From the NCBI RefSeq assembly GCF_032854445.1, contig NC_088304.1, positions 28,219,732 through 28,283,731 on the forward strand: 64,000 nucleotides of DNA. Reading direction: 5' to 3'. Source of the stretch: Liolophura sinensis (lineage: Eukaryota > Mollusca > Polyplacophora > Chitonida > Chitonidae). The first letter of the stretch is position 1. The number at the start of each line of letters is the position of its first letter. Under the pieces are notes generated by a model, which saw only the letters and a program-made list of their open reading frames with translations, was not told the origin of the DNA and made no database searches. Below, piece by piece: positions 33,011 through 43,399 of this stretch. The position numbers and the translations under genes were made by a program.

Positions 33011-34029
33011 TATACCATTCTAGTTTGCAAAGCTCAATGTTAGTCGTGTGTAAAAACCCTCCTTTAAATGTTTTGGAAAGTGATGAATTTTTAGTGTGTT
33101 TAAATATGCAAATTAGGATACATAGATAACACCAGCATTAAAAGCATTGGTGTTTGTTTCGCAAAATAGACAAGTGTATGGTATATTGTGTATGGAGTTT
33201 GCTTCCAGATGTCACGTGACATGGCGGCCATTTTTAGTGAAAATGTTTTAAACATCTTACAGTTAAAATGTGCTAAATAAATCACTCTGACTACATTTAC
33301 TCTATATACATATGATACCATACTGCTCAAAGACCTCGCAGTAAAATTTGAGAAAGAAATTGGTATCTAGTTAAAAAAATCTGGAAAAAGGCAAAATATG
33401 GACATGTAATAAACTTTATCGGATTTCAACGAGCAGGGAATTTATTCATATGTTTTTTTGGCATGCTGAACACCAGTATGCGCTTAGCTTATTACTTGGT
33501 GAAACAATTTTCTTTATGACGTGCGAAAACCATTCACAGACGTGCTTCATTTAAATACAATGGGCCATACCAAAGATATTATTTATCAGATTTTGTAACA
33601 GCCCTACAGAAATTTAGTTACGTAATTTTAATGACATGTAACTGGAGAACTATGGAAGCCACAAATGTGAAACGTGCACCAAACTGTAGCCCAAAACATG
33701 CCCTTTCCGATCTGTGCCAATGGATTTCAGCTACCATCAAGCGCTTTCTCGCTAAATTCGTGTAAACGAAAGTACCCAATTCAAGAGGTAGTAATTGGAA
33801 CCCATTTATTTAACCTGGAGACATATATCGCGTATATGTTCTCTTGATCATGTGATTTGTACACCAGTTGTGATTGGTCAACCCTTTGCCATTGGACACC
33901 ACTCCCCCTTCCATAGATCTATGTGAGGCCCCATATACATGTGCAATCTCACCACACTGAAGTAACCATCTTTTGTAACATTTTTTTTGTTAACTATCAT
34001 TGTGGCACAATTTTCTGTTAGTATTTTTC

Positions 34030-34960
34030 ATAACCTGTAATGAATAACATAAGGAATGAGTGTTCGTGTGTTTGGGACAGCGTGACTTCAGACTCAAAGG
34101 ACTGTGGGATCGCGCACTCATTTACCATCCTTGAGACGATCGCCACGTTTTGATTATGTCCTAACGAAATTCCCTTTTTATTCTTCTTCAGGTATGTAAT
34201 AATGCAGATTCCTTTAGCCATATGATAGTTGTTGAAAGCATAGTTACTTGTATAGTTATGCCGAATGAGTACATCGTTGTATAAATTAGTAGATTAGTTT
34301 ACAAAGTAGTTGTCTATCGGTCATCTTCAGAAGTCGTTGTTTCCTTTTAATTAACATTACGTAATGTTACGCTTCGCATTCGCTAGATTTCTGATTAAAA
34401 CAACAGTAACTTTAGATAGCTGTGCATTTAATAGTTTGTAACTCCAGTTAAGCTAGTTAGAAAGCCTGAGTGGCTTAGAGGAATATTTCCTTACGTATTT
34501 CGTAGTAGAAATTCACGAATGTTTGCTATGTCAAAAATATGTAAACAAGGGGAATAACTCCTGACAGAATACGCTCAACAGGGGGCAACTACTTTTGTTG
34601 GATTAATGGAAATAAGGGGCTTAACTCTAAAATGTCAAAAGACAATATGTGACTGGAAAGTCTAATATATTGTAACTTTCTTTATTTTTGTTTTAAAACT
34701 GTACAGGGGCTTTGCAGAGCTAACAATTGTATAAGTATATATAGATTTATTTCATTTAGTTCATATTTGTGTAAAGCAAACTCATGTTACAATTCATTTA
34801 AACACATTGTTTTACTTTTTTTTACCTAATTTACAGTATCCCATGAAAATTAATTATGATTTGTTGTTATTTAAATCGTGCACTCATTTACCATCCTTCA
34901 GACGATCGCCACGTTTTGATTATGTCCTAACGAAATTCCCTTTTTATTCTTCTTTAGAAT
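34030..34960. repeat. About 75-bp direct repeat bracketing a right-arm-specific 0.7 kb
   Basis: CACTCATTTACCATCCTT and the following ~57 bp (to CTTTTTATTCTTCTT) occur at about 34,110-34,186 and 34,872-34,957. The left arm has only one copy (about 484-570). The intervening ~690 bp is AT-rich and unrecognised. Duplications this long are not ordinary transposon target duplications. Confidence 0.8.
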
Positions 34961-35457
34961 AAAGCCATGTGAACGTTATACAGTGTGTCATCTGGGTCTT
35001 TTACATCTACACATAAGCTTATTTGCATGGCCAATCGGTGTAAGTTGTGCATGTATTTCCCAACATTAGCTTTGTTTTACACAAACCGTGCCTTCATTAC
35101 TACACGCTGACCAGGCCCCGGTTATTGACTGATATATACATGTGCCCTGGTCCAGGCGTTCGGTTTCTGACAACGGTCAAGCTGTTAGTACACAACCAGT
35201 CTGTGCATGGCAGGTCGTGGATTTAGACGTGAAAGTGGGGATTGCTGTTTCTCATTGAGCATGACGCAGCATCATCGAGCTGGCCGATCTCTTCGCGGGA
35301 ATGCGAATGACTGGCCACCAGCCTCAATAATGAACGGTGTAAGGCCGCATTGAAATTTTCAACGCCCTGTATCTGGTTATATATTGATTTTCCACCAATA
35401 ACTTAGGTTCCCATGTGAACCATGTACGTATAAAGAAAGGAAAGAAGCGTAAAGGAA

Positions 35458-36620
35458 ATTTGAAGTGAAAATTACGCCTTGTGGACATTTATATAAGGGA
35501 GTGAATAGTAAGGGAGATACTGGCAAATATTTCCTCGACTTGATCTAGTTACAGGAGGATTTAAACTCTAACCGTCTCTCGGCTGTGTGGTATGACGCAG
35601 GTGTTTGTTCGCCGGTTGAATGGCAAAGATGATTGACGTCGGGAAATTGGCATAAGGCAGATCGCACCGGGCTTGTATCGGTCATGCCAGTCAGTGATGT
35701 CAGAGTTTGATCCCAACTTATCGAATTTGTCACGTAATTGAAATTTTCTGAATATAAATATTTTAAGCACGCTGCTTGGCGTAATTTGGTGTTCTGATCA
35801 CAAATGTGGTCGTTTTTCTTTTCTGTGATGCACGGTTTTGTCCTGAATTGCCATTGAAGTCCGAAAGATTGCAATTTTCCCCATATTTGAAGGTCACGTG
35901 ACACAAACCCCTACAACTGAAAAAGCTGAAAATGGCTGAATACAAAGGGCTAGATGTGTATTGTTTGCAAGCGGAAAATCATTGAAGGATTTTAATAAAT
36001 GCTAGAGTCGCAGTGCTTGTAAAATTATCCAAAGGCCGATTTACTATATTTGGCACTTCGACTTCCCCATGTTATATAATGCATTTTAAACGCATTTATG
36101 TCAAGGATAAATGTACGAATAGTGTAAACAAGTAACCAGACGTAGTATGACGGCCCTGTTCATGAATCTGTTCATGAAGATGTGACGTCACAACTAGTTT
36201 TGAAAGATTGAATTTTAAATTTCTGCTGCATTGTCCATGATTTCCCGAAACGGCTGGGCGATTACGTATAGCTATGATGTCTTCTACTGGAAAGCATAGA
36301 ATGATAACTGCAGCAACGAATGTCATGGATCGCCATTTTTGACTATAGCAACGCACAGCTACAACTGATACTTTTGCCATTTAAATGCGTTTAAAAACTT
36401 GTTATTTTTATTGATAGTCAACTCGTAAAATTGCAATATTTCCTGTAAAGGTAGAAAACACAAACTTGGCATTTTTAATAGCCACCATATGAAACAGCTT
36501 TTGTCGTTTTGTGCTCTTTGGCCAATCGCGTGATTTAGCAGCCACTTTGAATTTTATTGATAAGCTTAAACCATGTTTTTCCGTAAATCGGCTAATGATC
36601 TTTGGATGAAATTTCACTTC
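35458..36620. other. Sequence just right of the visible palindrome, no clear gene
   Basis: This would continue the arm if the left arm extends beyond base 1. Minus-strand frames at 35,561-35,904 read partly like retroelement polyprotein debris (DKLGSNSDITDWHDRY), but I cannot assign a family. The frames at 36,096-36,617 are also unassigned. Confidence 0.35.
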
Positions 36621-36623
36621 CGA

Positions 36624-36670
<47 letters not shown>
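36624..36670. repeat. (TA)n microsatellite
   Basis: About 23 uninterrupted TA units, followed by further TATATAC-type sequence to about 36,704. Confidence 0.97.
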
Positions 36671-36671
<1 letters not shown>

Positions 36672-36989
36672 GTATATATCAACGTAAACATATATACATA
36701 TATACTGAATTCCAATGTCAAATGGGAAGTACTTTCTGAGTAATCAAAAGTGTGTAGATATGTAATGGATGTTCCAGAGAATGTTTTTCAATTTTAAGGA
36801 TAAGTATCCTCCGCAAACGCAGAAACGGTGGTGTCAGGCGGCACCAAATTGTACTGATTTTAATTTTCATATTCCTCGTGAAGTATATGCTAGTTGAGTT
36901 CAGTGCGCTTTCTTTTCACGAGATTCTTGATCTGAGAATGCTTCTTAAGGAACATAAATCGCTAAACTGTTGCATTCGCATTTTGTTGT

Positions 36990-38030
36990 AACAGTCTGGG
37001 AGCTGAGGAACGTCAAAGAGCCATCGGCAACGTTGAGGCAGGTTGGAACGTCTCACGTGTGGTCAGGCATTATGATACTCCTCATCCACCATATGCAGGC
37101 TGCTTGACCACTGCCGGCAGACAAACACCGTTAATGACCGTACTCGGAGCGGACGACCACGTGGGACTTCAAACCGTCAAGACGGCTTCACTGTCAATTC
37201 CCATCGTGGAAATCGGTTCCTGCAAGCAGCCAATACAGCTCGAAACACAGTTGGAAGAACGAACCGACCCATCAGCACCAATACTGTACATCGCCGACGC
37301 AACGACGCGGGTTTACGCTGACGTCGACCTTATGTTGGTTCACGTTTGTGTCCACGTCACGGGTGCGCCAGTTATCGGAGCTGGCGCAGGTCATCGGAAC
37401 TGGCGCAGGTCATCGGAACTGGCGCAATGGGCAATGGCAGAATATCGTTTTTTCGGATGAGAGTCAATTTTGCATCGGCACAGTGGACGGCCGAGTGAGG
37501 GTATGGCGACGCAGAGGTTAGTGATCCATGTGTATTGGAGAAAGACCGTTGGGGAGGACCTTCCGTCATGCTTTTGGGGGGGGGAGGGATCAGCTAGGGA
37601 CGACTCATTCCGCCTGTGCTCTTCCAAAACAATGGGCAGGGACGTGGTAGAGGGATCACGGCACAGTGCTACGTCGATGAAGTCTTGAGGCCTGTAGTCG
37701 TTCCATTTTTGCTCTTGTTCTACAGTAAGATAATGCACGAGCACATACCGCAAGATTGACACAGACATTTCTAGTGAACAACGGCATCCAAGCGATGGAT
37801 TGGCCAGCTTTAAGTCCGGATTTAAATCGAACACCTCTGGGATGAAATTGAACGCCGCATTAGCCATCAACTCATGCAGCCAGTTATCTTGCAACAACTG
37901 CAACAAAGCGTCGTTGACACTTATAATAATATTCCTCGGAGGTTCATCCGAAGTCTCCTCAACAGCATGGGTAGATGTGCTGCTGTTGTTGACGCTAATG
38001 TGGGTGACACTCGTTATTGGCATTAATTTT
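36990..38030 (+). pseudogene. Dead Tc1-like transposase
   Basis: Fragments in shifting frames follow the Tc1 transposase order. The helix-turn-helix part (LGAEERQRAIGNVEAGWNVS) lies at about 37,000-37,060, the first catalytic segment (NIVFSDESQFCIGTVDGRV) at about 37,440-37,500, the second (DNARAHTARLTQTFL) at about 37,725-37,770, and the third (WPALSPDLN) near 37,800, where the expected I-E-H-L-W is destroyed by a frameshift. Terminal repeats were not found. It is much older than the Tc1-like element at 56,686. Confidence 0.8.
37376..37425. repeat. 19-bp triplication inside the dead transposase
   Basis: Three near-identical units of TCGGAACTGGCGCAGGTCA lie head to tail. Nineteen is not a multiple of three, so the expansion itself shifts the transposase frame. 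Confidence 0.85.
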
Positions 38031-38044
38031 TATTCGATCAGAAA

Positions 38045-38975
38045 AATAATTCTCAAGTGGCGTGGCTGCTGAGCAAAATTAAATGAGTTCTCCCATTTCC
38101 ATTCAATCAGAAGAATCAGCACGATATGAGCTTTTAATTGAGTAAATGTCTTGTCTAAGAGAAACATGTTTTAATAAAGTCAACCGGCTCTTACTCGTTT
38201 TCAGTTTATACTATTTCTTCCATTCGCTTTCACTACTGGGTCTTTATCAATTATTAGACCGGGTTATTGGGGCATAATTGACTGTTGGGTCATGAAAAAC
38301 AGGGGGCGCCACTTGGTTTCTTCAAGCCACCGTCTAAGACTTGAGTCAAGTTGAGGAAGCAAGGTATTTGAGGAATTTGAAAGTTGAGCTTGTTAAAGCG
38401 AGGCAAGGTGACATCAATTCATTGAATTTATTTGGTGCTTTTTAACTTTTTTTAACTTTGAGAATGGTACCAAAACTCTTTATTCCTTGGTAATTTCCAT
38501 CCACTGTGGATTTCACCCCCGAGGATTCTATAGATTATATAGGCTTTTGTGTTAACCGGTGTTACAGTGTTGCCGTCGTGAAGATTTATATTAGGTCAAC
38601 TCACATCACTAGCTTGCACATACATTATATATAGACTAGCTCATACGTTTTGACTGTTCCCCATAATTTGTTGAAGATATATTTTGCTTCTGCGTACATT
38701 GATTTCATATGTAATATCTACATCATAATGCTAAACTGACAACTGATAAGAAAATATTTCAGCAAAACATTCGAATATAATATTTGTGATCTAAGTAAAA
38801 TAGTAAGCAACAATTAATTACCTACACTAAAACTCCTTACACTAGGCTGTGCCCTTACCATGGTTATATCTTATTGTTTCAGATATATTTTAACCAGATT
38901 CAAGAATGAATTTGTCAAGGAGAAAGAGGATGGTGTGTATGGACCAGAGCATGCACTATTCACATACTAAAGACC
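38045..38975. other. AT-rich stretch, nothing recognised
   Basis: No coherent coding frame, SINE or repeat was recognised between the Tc1 relic and the microsatellite. Confidence 0.5.
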
Positions 38976-39089
<114 letters not shown>

Positions 39090-39114
39090 AACCTGGGATT
39101 ATTCTATACACGTC

Positions 39115-39235
39115 GATTTATCCCAGTTATAACACAGTGACACGTAGATGTATTAAAGATGTATCCCAGTTACAACACAGTGGCACGTAGATGTTTCCCA
39201 GATCTATCCCACTTACAACACAGTGGCACGGGGTC
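39115..39235. repeat. Three-copy ~43-bp tandem repeat
   Basis: TATCCCAGTTATAACACAG, TATCCCAGTTACAACACAG and TATCCCACTTACAACACAG follow one another, each continuing TGRCACG; two go on into TAGATG. A second small repeat (CCAGGAATTGCAGGGAAC, two to three units) lies at about 39,280-39,325. Confidence 0.85.
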
Positions 39236-39329
39236 AGTGTTGTCAAAAGGGCCAGAGGACTTTACTTAAAACGGGAATCCAGGAATTGCAGGGAACCCAG
39301 GAATTGCAGGGAACCCAGGAATCGCTCCG

Positions 39330-40670
39330 ACTCCCAGAAAAGAAAAGCTACAAGAAGGATTTTCAAAGTGATCAAACATTGTCACAGTAGAATGTTATGA
39401 GCATGAAATGCCAATTACTTTACTTTAACATGCATTAAAACCTTGACTCGGAGCAACTGCTTTGTGGTACTAGACTTTGACTAGATCCTGGTGGCTTCTT
39501 AATTGCAAATCAAGTGCATCTACGGGAATCCATGTGAAGTTCTAAGCAATATGACGACAATAAATGCCTGGAACCGACTGCACAAAGAGATCGTAAGCCT
39601 AAGTTTATTGTAAATCAAGAAGATCAGGATTGTAGCTTAACTTAGATGTGATAACCTTTTGGACGAAGGGATTGTAAGCTACAATTACGTAACTTAAAAC
39701 TAAAAATAAGGCAAATGTACCCTGTTGTAAATATATTACCACGGCCAAAAACAAAATTGGCATTAAGTACAATTACTTGCCGTAGGCTGAATATTACTTA
39801 GTACCCTTTGACACAGTTTGCAAAAGTCCTGCTTCAAACTAGCAACTCCTTACGGGATTAAAAATATGTGGTCTCCCCATTCCTTCGTGCAATCGGCGTT
39901 ATTTATTTGTACAATAAAATTTCAACTCAGGACCAAACCTGATAATGGTTTTAGCCAGTTCGTCATGTCAAAATGAGGCCATACTATGGACTGTAAAGAT
40001 ATATAAAATTTTTAATCGACCAACATGTACATAATCAAGACTCTAAACACTTTGCATACAAAAAGAAAATAATAATAAAACTAATGTCTCATACAAATAT
40101 TGACGATTATATTAAATCACACAGAATCTCCTGGAATTGTTCACCAACAAATCTCCCTGCTGTATGAGGGGTTTTTAGCTGGTTAATAATTCCATGAAAC
40201 TATGGGTGATTTACGGTATCACTTACTGATATATCAGTACTGTCTTCACTATGTAAAAGTGTCATTTGACTGAGTTAGCTATCATTTCGCTATTACGATT
40301 TTGTAATTTGAGACCATGGCACCATAATGTTGAACTAAGGAAATATGTTTATACAGAATAAAATTACATTAGCAAGAAACCATTCATACCATAAATGCAT
40401 CTCATGTCAGTACATGTGCATTAACTACTTGTTAAGTATTTATATGGTCACTATTAGGTTTGAGCCACTGACCCAAAGGTAATGTATACGATGGGGTTTC
40501 AGTTTGACTATATGTATATATCACCACCATTTAGCCCGACACTGTAGCTCACAATAACAGTTCCCGCGTCTATGGTGTTTTTTTTATCAATAATATTATT
40601 CTTCCTCTTGGTGTATTTGGTATATGCTATGTATAGACTAAATCTACATAATTTCAAATGCTGTTGTATA
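39330..40670. other. AT-rich stretch, nothing recognised
   Basis: No coding or repeat feature is supported here. It may be an intron of the gene whose exon starts at 40,680. Confidence 0.45.
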
Positions 40671-40679
40671 TTATTGTAG

Positions 40680-40779
40680 ATGTTAGACATGGACGATAAA
40701 GAAGTTGAAATGTTAGCCAGACATCTTGGCCATGACGTGGTGGTACAAAACAGCCCGTTTAGCTTCAGAGTTATCCTAG
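40680..40779 (+). CDS. Exon encoding tyrosine-recombinase-like C-terminal segment
   Basis: The exon is 100 bp, bounded by TTATTGTAG and GTAATT, open from ATG and leaving in phase 1. It encodes DKEVEMLARHLGHDVVVQN. The A-R-H-L-G-H-D segment resembles the C-terminal catalytic part of tyrosine recombinase-like proteins found in Crypton-type transposons and their domesticated descendants (L-G-H box), and uncharacterised invertebrate proteins with L-A-x-x-L/M-G-H-D. In such proteins the box is followed by V-H-x-x-F-Y-R; here the sequence is VQNSPFSFR, so the nucleophilic Tyr is missing. It is probably a domesticated or decayed gene. Further exons in matching phase follow at 40,998, 41,511 and 41,798; earlier exons are not identified. 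Confidence 0.55.
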
Positions 40780-40997
40780 GTAATTAGATCTCACCTTGAC
40801 TTTAAGAAATTACAAAGATATACAGAATACATTATGAGGAATATTAAATCTCATGATTATAATTCATTGGTTAGATTTTCAACTGTGTCAGACAGCTCTA
40901 TGTGTTGGTTGGCAGGTCACATTTGACAATGTATCTTTCAACATTGGACATTAAATATCGAGGATCCTAAGAGCAAGACGAGATTTACGTTTTGCAG

Positions 40998-41039
40998 GAT
41001 GCCGTTGCTATTGTGAATTTGCGCCTGCCAATGCATACG
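40998..41039 (+). CDS. Possible cysteine-rich mini-exon
   Basis: This 42-bp stretch lies between TTTTGCAG and GTAAAA. In the phase left by the previous exon (phase 1 in, phase 1 out) it encodes GCRCYCEFAPANAY. Without this exon the 40,779 end also joins in frame to 41,511, so it could be alternative or not an exon at all. Confidence 0.35.
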
Positions 41040-41510
41040 GTAAAAAATAAATCAATTACCGCTATATAAAGCAGAGTTTAAGAATTTTTATTTAGATTTG
41101 TTTCAAACAATTCATCAGGTAAATTTGAATAAATGAATAACCATTTCTATACATACACTATGTTATCGAAATAAACATATGCATATTACCGACGTTGCTC
41201 TGTATTTTGTCATATGGTTCTCTTGTTTCCTGATGTTAACAATGTTGATAGCCTGCGCAGTATATCGTTTTGTTTGATGAGATTAGCAGGTTACAGGCTG
41301 GGCTTGAATTTTAACCAACAACTTTTAAGTATAAAAGGGATCTAAAAGCATCAGAGTATTATAAAACATATTCACACATTGTTTAACTTTTCTCTAAAAT
41401 ATTCAGTTCAAAAAAAGGGTTTGAAAATTGTTAGCCACATTGATAACACTCCAATATTATGATTTAATTTTATTACTCTTTTCTTGTTAGTCATTTTACT
41501 CTTTCTTTAG

Positions 41511-41567
41511 ATTTGCCTGGAATTGAAGATTTGGGACTATCAGGGTCAGCATGTACATGTGATACGG
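41511..41567 (+). CDS. Mini-exon with LPGIEDLG motif
   Basis: This 57-bp exon has a TTTCTTTAG acceptor and a GTATGT donor, phase 1-1. With the G carried over it reads DLPGIEDLGLSGSACTCDT. The start is repeated in the next exon (DLPGNESGLS), so the two exons arose by duplication. Adding or dropping such symmetrical exons keeps the frame. Confidence 0.55.
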
Positions 41568-41797
41568 GTATGTATATCAGTCTGACAGCCATGTCAGGCC
41601 AGCCCTCAGTTCATTTAAAAATAAGAATTGACTACTTTTAGTCCACTATAACTGTGTTTTTTTCTATGTTTTCAACATGAACAATATGTAAAGTATATTT
41701 GAATTCACTCAGGATCATACAGAAAATGAGACATCATAGATCATAGTTTAGTTTCATTGCTCTTTTTTGTGCGACACCTGTCTTGATTTTGTTTTAG

Positions 41798-41845
41798 ACT
41801 TGCCTGGAAATGAATCAGGGTTATCAACATCTAGATGTGATACAG
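41798..41845 (+). CDS. Duplicated mini-exon with LPGNESG motif; donor seeds a minisatellite
   Basis: This 48-bp exon has a GTTTTAG acceptor and a CAG|GTGTGT donor, phase 1-1, and reads DLPGNESGLSTSRCDT. It is a paralogue of 41,511-41,567. Its last bases and donor (TCTAGATGTGATACAGGTGTG) form the first, diverged unit of the minisatellite that follows directly. No further exon is recognised before or after the array, so the gene's end is unknown. Confidence 0.55.
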
Positions 41846-43395
41846 GTGTGTATATCTATGTATTAGATCACATCTACATGTAACACAGGTGTGATATCTG
41901 TGTATTAGATCACATCTACATGTGACACAGGTGTGCATATCTCTGTATTAGGTCATATCTACATGTAACACAGGTGTGATATCTGTGTACTGGATCACAT
42001 CTACATGTGACATAGGTGAGTATACGTGTGCATTAGGTCACATTTACGTGTGATACAGGTGTGTATATCTGTGTATTAGGTCACATCTACATGTGATACA
42101 GGTGTGGATATCTGTGTATTAGGTCACATCTACATGTGACACAGGTGTGCATATTTATGTATTAAGTCACATCTACATGTAACACAGGTGTGTATATCTG
42201 TTTATTAAGTCACATCTACATGTGACACAGGTGTGAATATCTGTGTATTAAGTCACATCTACATGTAACACAGGTGAATATATCTGTGTATTAGGTCACA
42301 TCTACATATGATACAGGTGTGTATATCTGTGAATTAGGTCATATCTACATGTAACACAGGTGTGATATCTGTGTACTGGATCTCATCTACATGTGACATA
42401 GGTGAGTATACGTGTGCATTAGGTCATATCTACATGTGACACAGGTGTGCATATCTGTGTATTAGATCACATCTGCATGTGACACAGGTGTGCATATCTG
42501 TGTATTAGGTCACATTTACGTGTGATACAGGTGTGTATATCTGTGTAATAGGTCACATCTACATGTAACACAGGTGTGATATCTCTGTATTAGGTCATAT
42601 CTACATGTAACACAGGTGTGAATATCTGTCTATTAAGTCACACCTACATGTAACACAAGTGTGTATATCTGTGGATTAAGTCACATCTACATGTAACACA
42701 AGTGTGTATATCTGTGGATTGAGTCACATCTACATGTAACACAAGTGTGTATATCTGTGGATTAAGTCACATCTACATGTGACACAGGTGTGAATATCTG
42801 TGTATTAAGTCATATCTACATGTAACACAAGTGTTTATATCTGTGTATTAAGTCACATCTACATGTGACACAGGTGTGAATATCTGTGTACTAGATCACA
42901 TCTACATCTGACACGGGCGTGCATTTCTGTGTACTAGATCACATCTTCATGTGACACAGGTGTGCATTTCTGTGTACTAGATCACATCTTCATGTGACAC
43001 AGGTGTGCATTTCTGTGCATTAAGTCACATCTACATGTGACATAGGTGTGTATATCTGTGGATTAAGTCACATCTACGTGACACAAAAGTGTGTATATCT
43101 GTGTATTAAGTCACATCTACATGTGACACAGGTGTGAATATCTGTGTACTAGATCACATCTACATCTGACACGGGCGTGCATTTCTGTGTACTAGATCAC
43201 ATCTTCATGTGACACAGGTGTGCATATCTGTGTATTAGGTCACATCTACATGTGACACAGGTGTGCATATCTGTGTATTCGGTCAAATCTACATGTGACA
43301 CAGGTGAGAATATTTGTGTATTAGGTCACATCTACATGTGACACAGGTGTGCATATCTGTGTATTCGGTCATATCTACATGTGACACACGTATGC
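41846..43395. repeat. 42/43-bp minisatellite, about 36 copies
   Basis: The consensus unit, in two parts, is GTGTGCATATCTGTGTATTA then GGTCACATCTACATGTGACACAG. Units vary at a few positions (AGATC, GGTC or AAGTC; TGTGAC or TGTAAC). Within each unit GTCACAT and ATGTGAC can pair around a CTAC loop, and each contains CAG|GTGTG, a donor-like site, plus a preceding TTAG. A block of about six units (for example 42,880-42,960 and again 43,135-43,215, sharing the rare CATCTGACACGGGCGTGCAT variant) is duplicated about 258 bp apart, indicating higher-order expansion. Confidence 0.97.
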
Positions 43396-43399
43396 ATAT

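Larger units (their letters stand above)
21046..35457. repeat. Right arm of a large inverted duplication
   Basis: This is the mirror copy of 1-11,350. It is about 3 kb longer because it carries sequence absent from the left arm: a SINE at 29,575-29,839, about 2.8 kb between 29,990 and 32,800, about 0.7 kb at 34,190-34,880, and the gag/protease part of the BEL/Pao relic with a 34-bp tandem repeat (24.4-25.7 kb). It lacks the reverse-transcriptase part of that relic and the segment holding the full 99-bp ankyrin exon at 2,611. The inner edge is 35 bp from the assembly gap. Confidence 0.92.

Noticed and set aside
1-35457. Foldback or cruciform transposon as explanation for the arms
   Set aside because: The arms contain introns and exons of a host gene plus several nested elements and are over 11 kb; this is a segmental duplication or assembly effect, not one transposon.
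41846-43395. CRISPR-like array of ~43-bp repeats
   Set aside because: Units are contiguous variants of the whole period with no unique spacers, no cas genes, and a eukaryotic context; it is a minisatellite.
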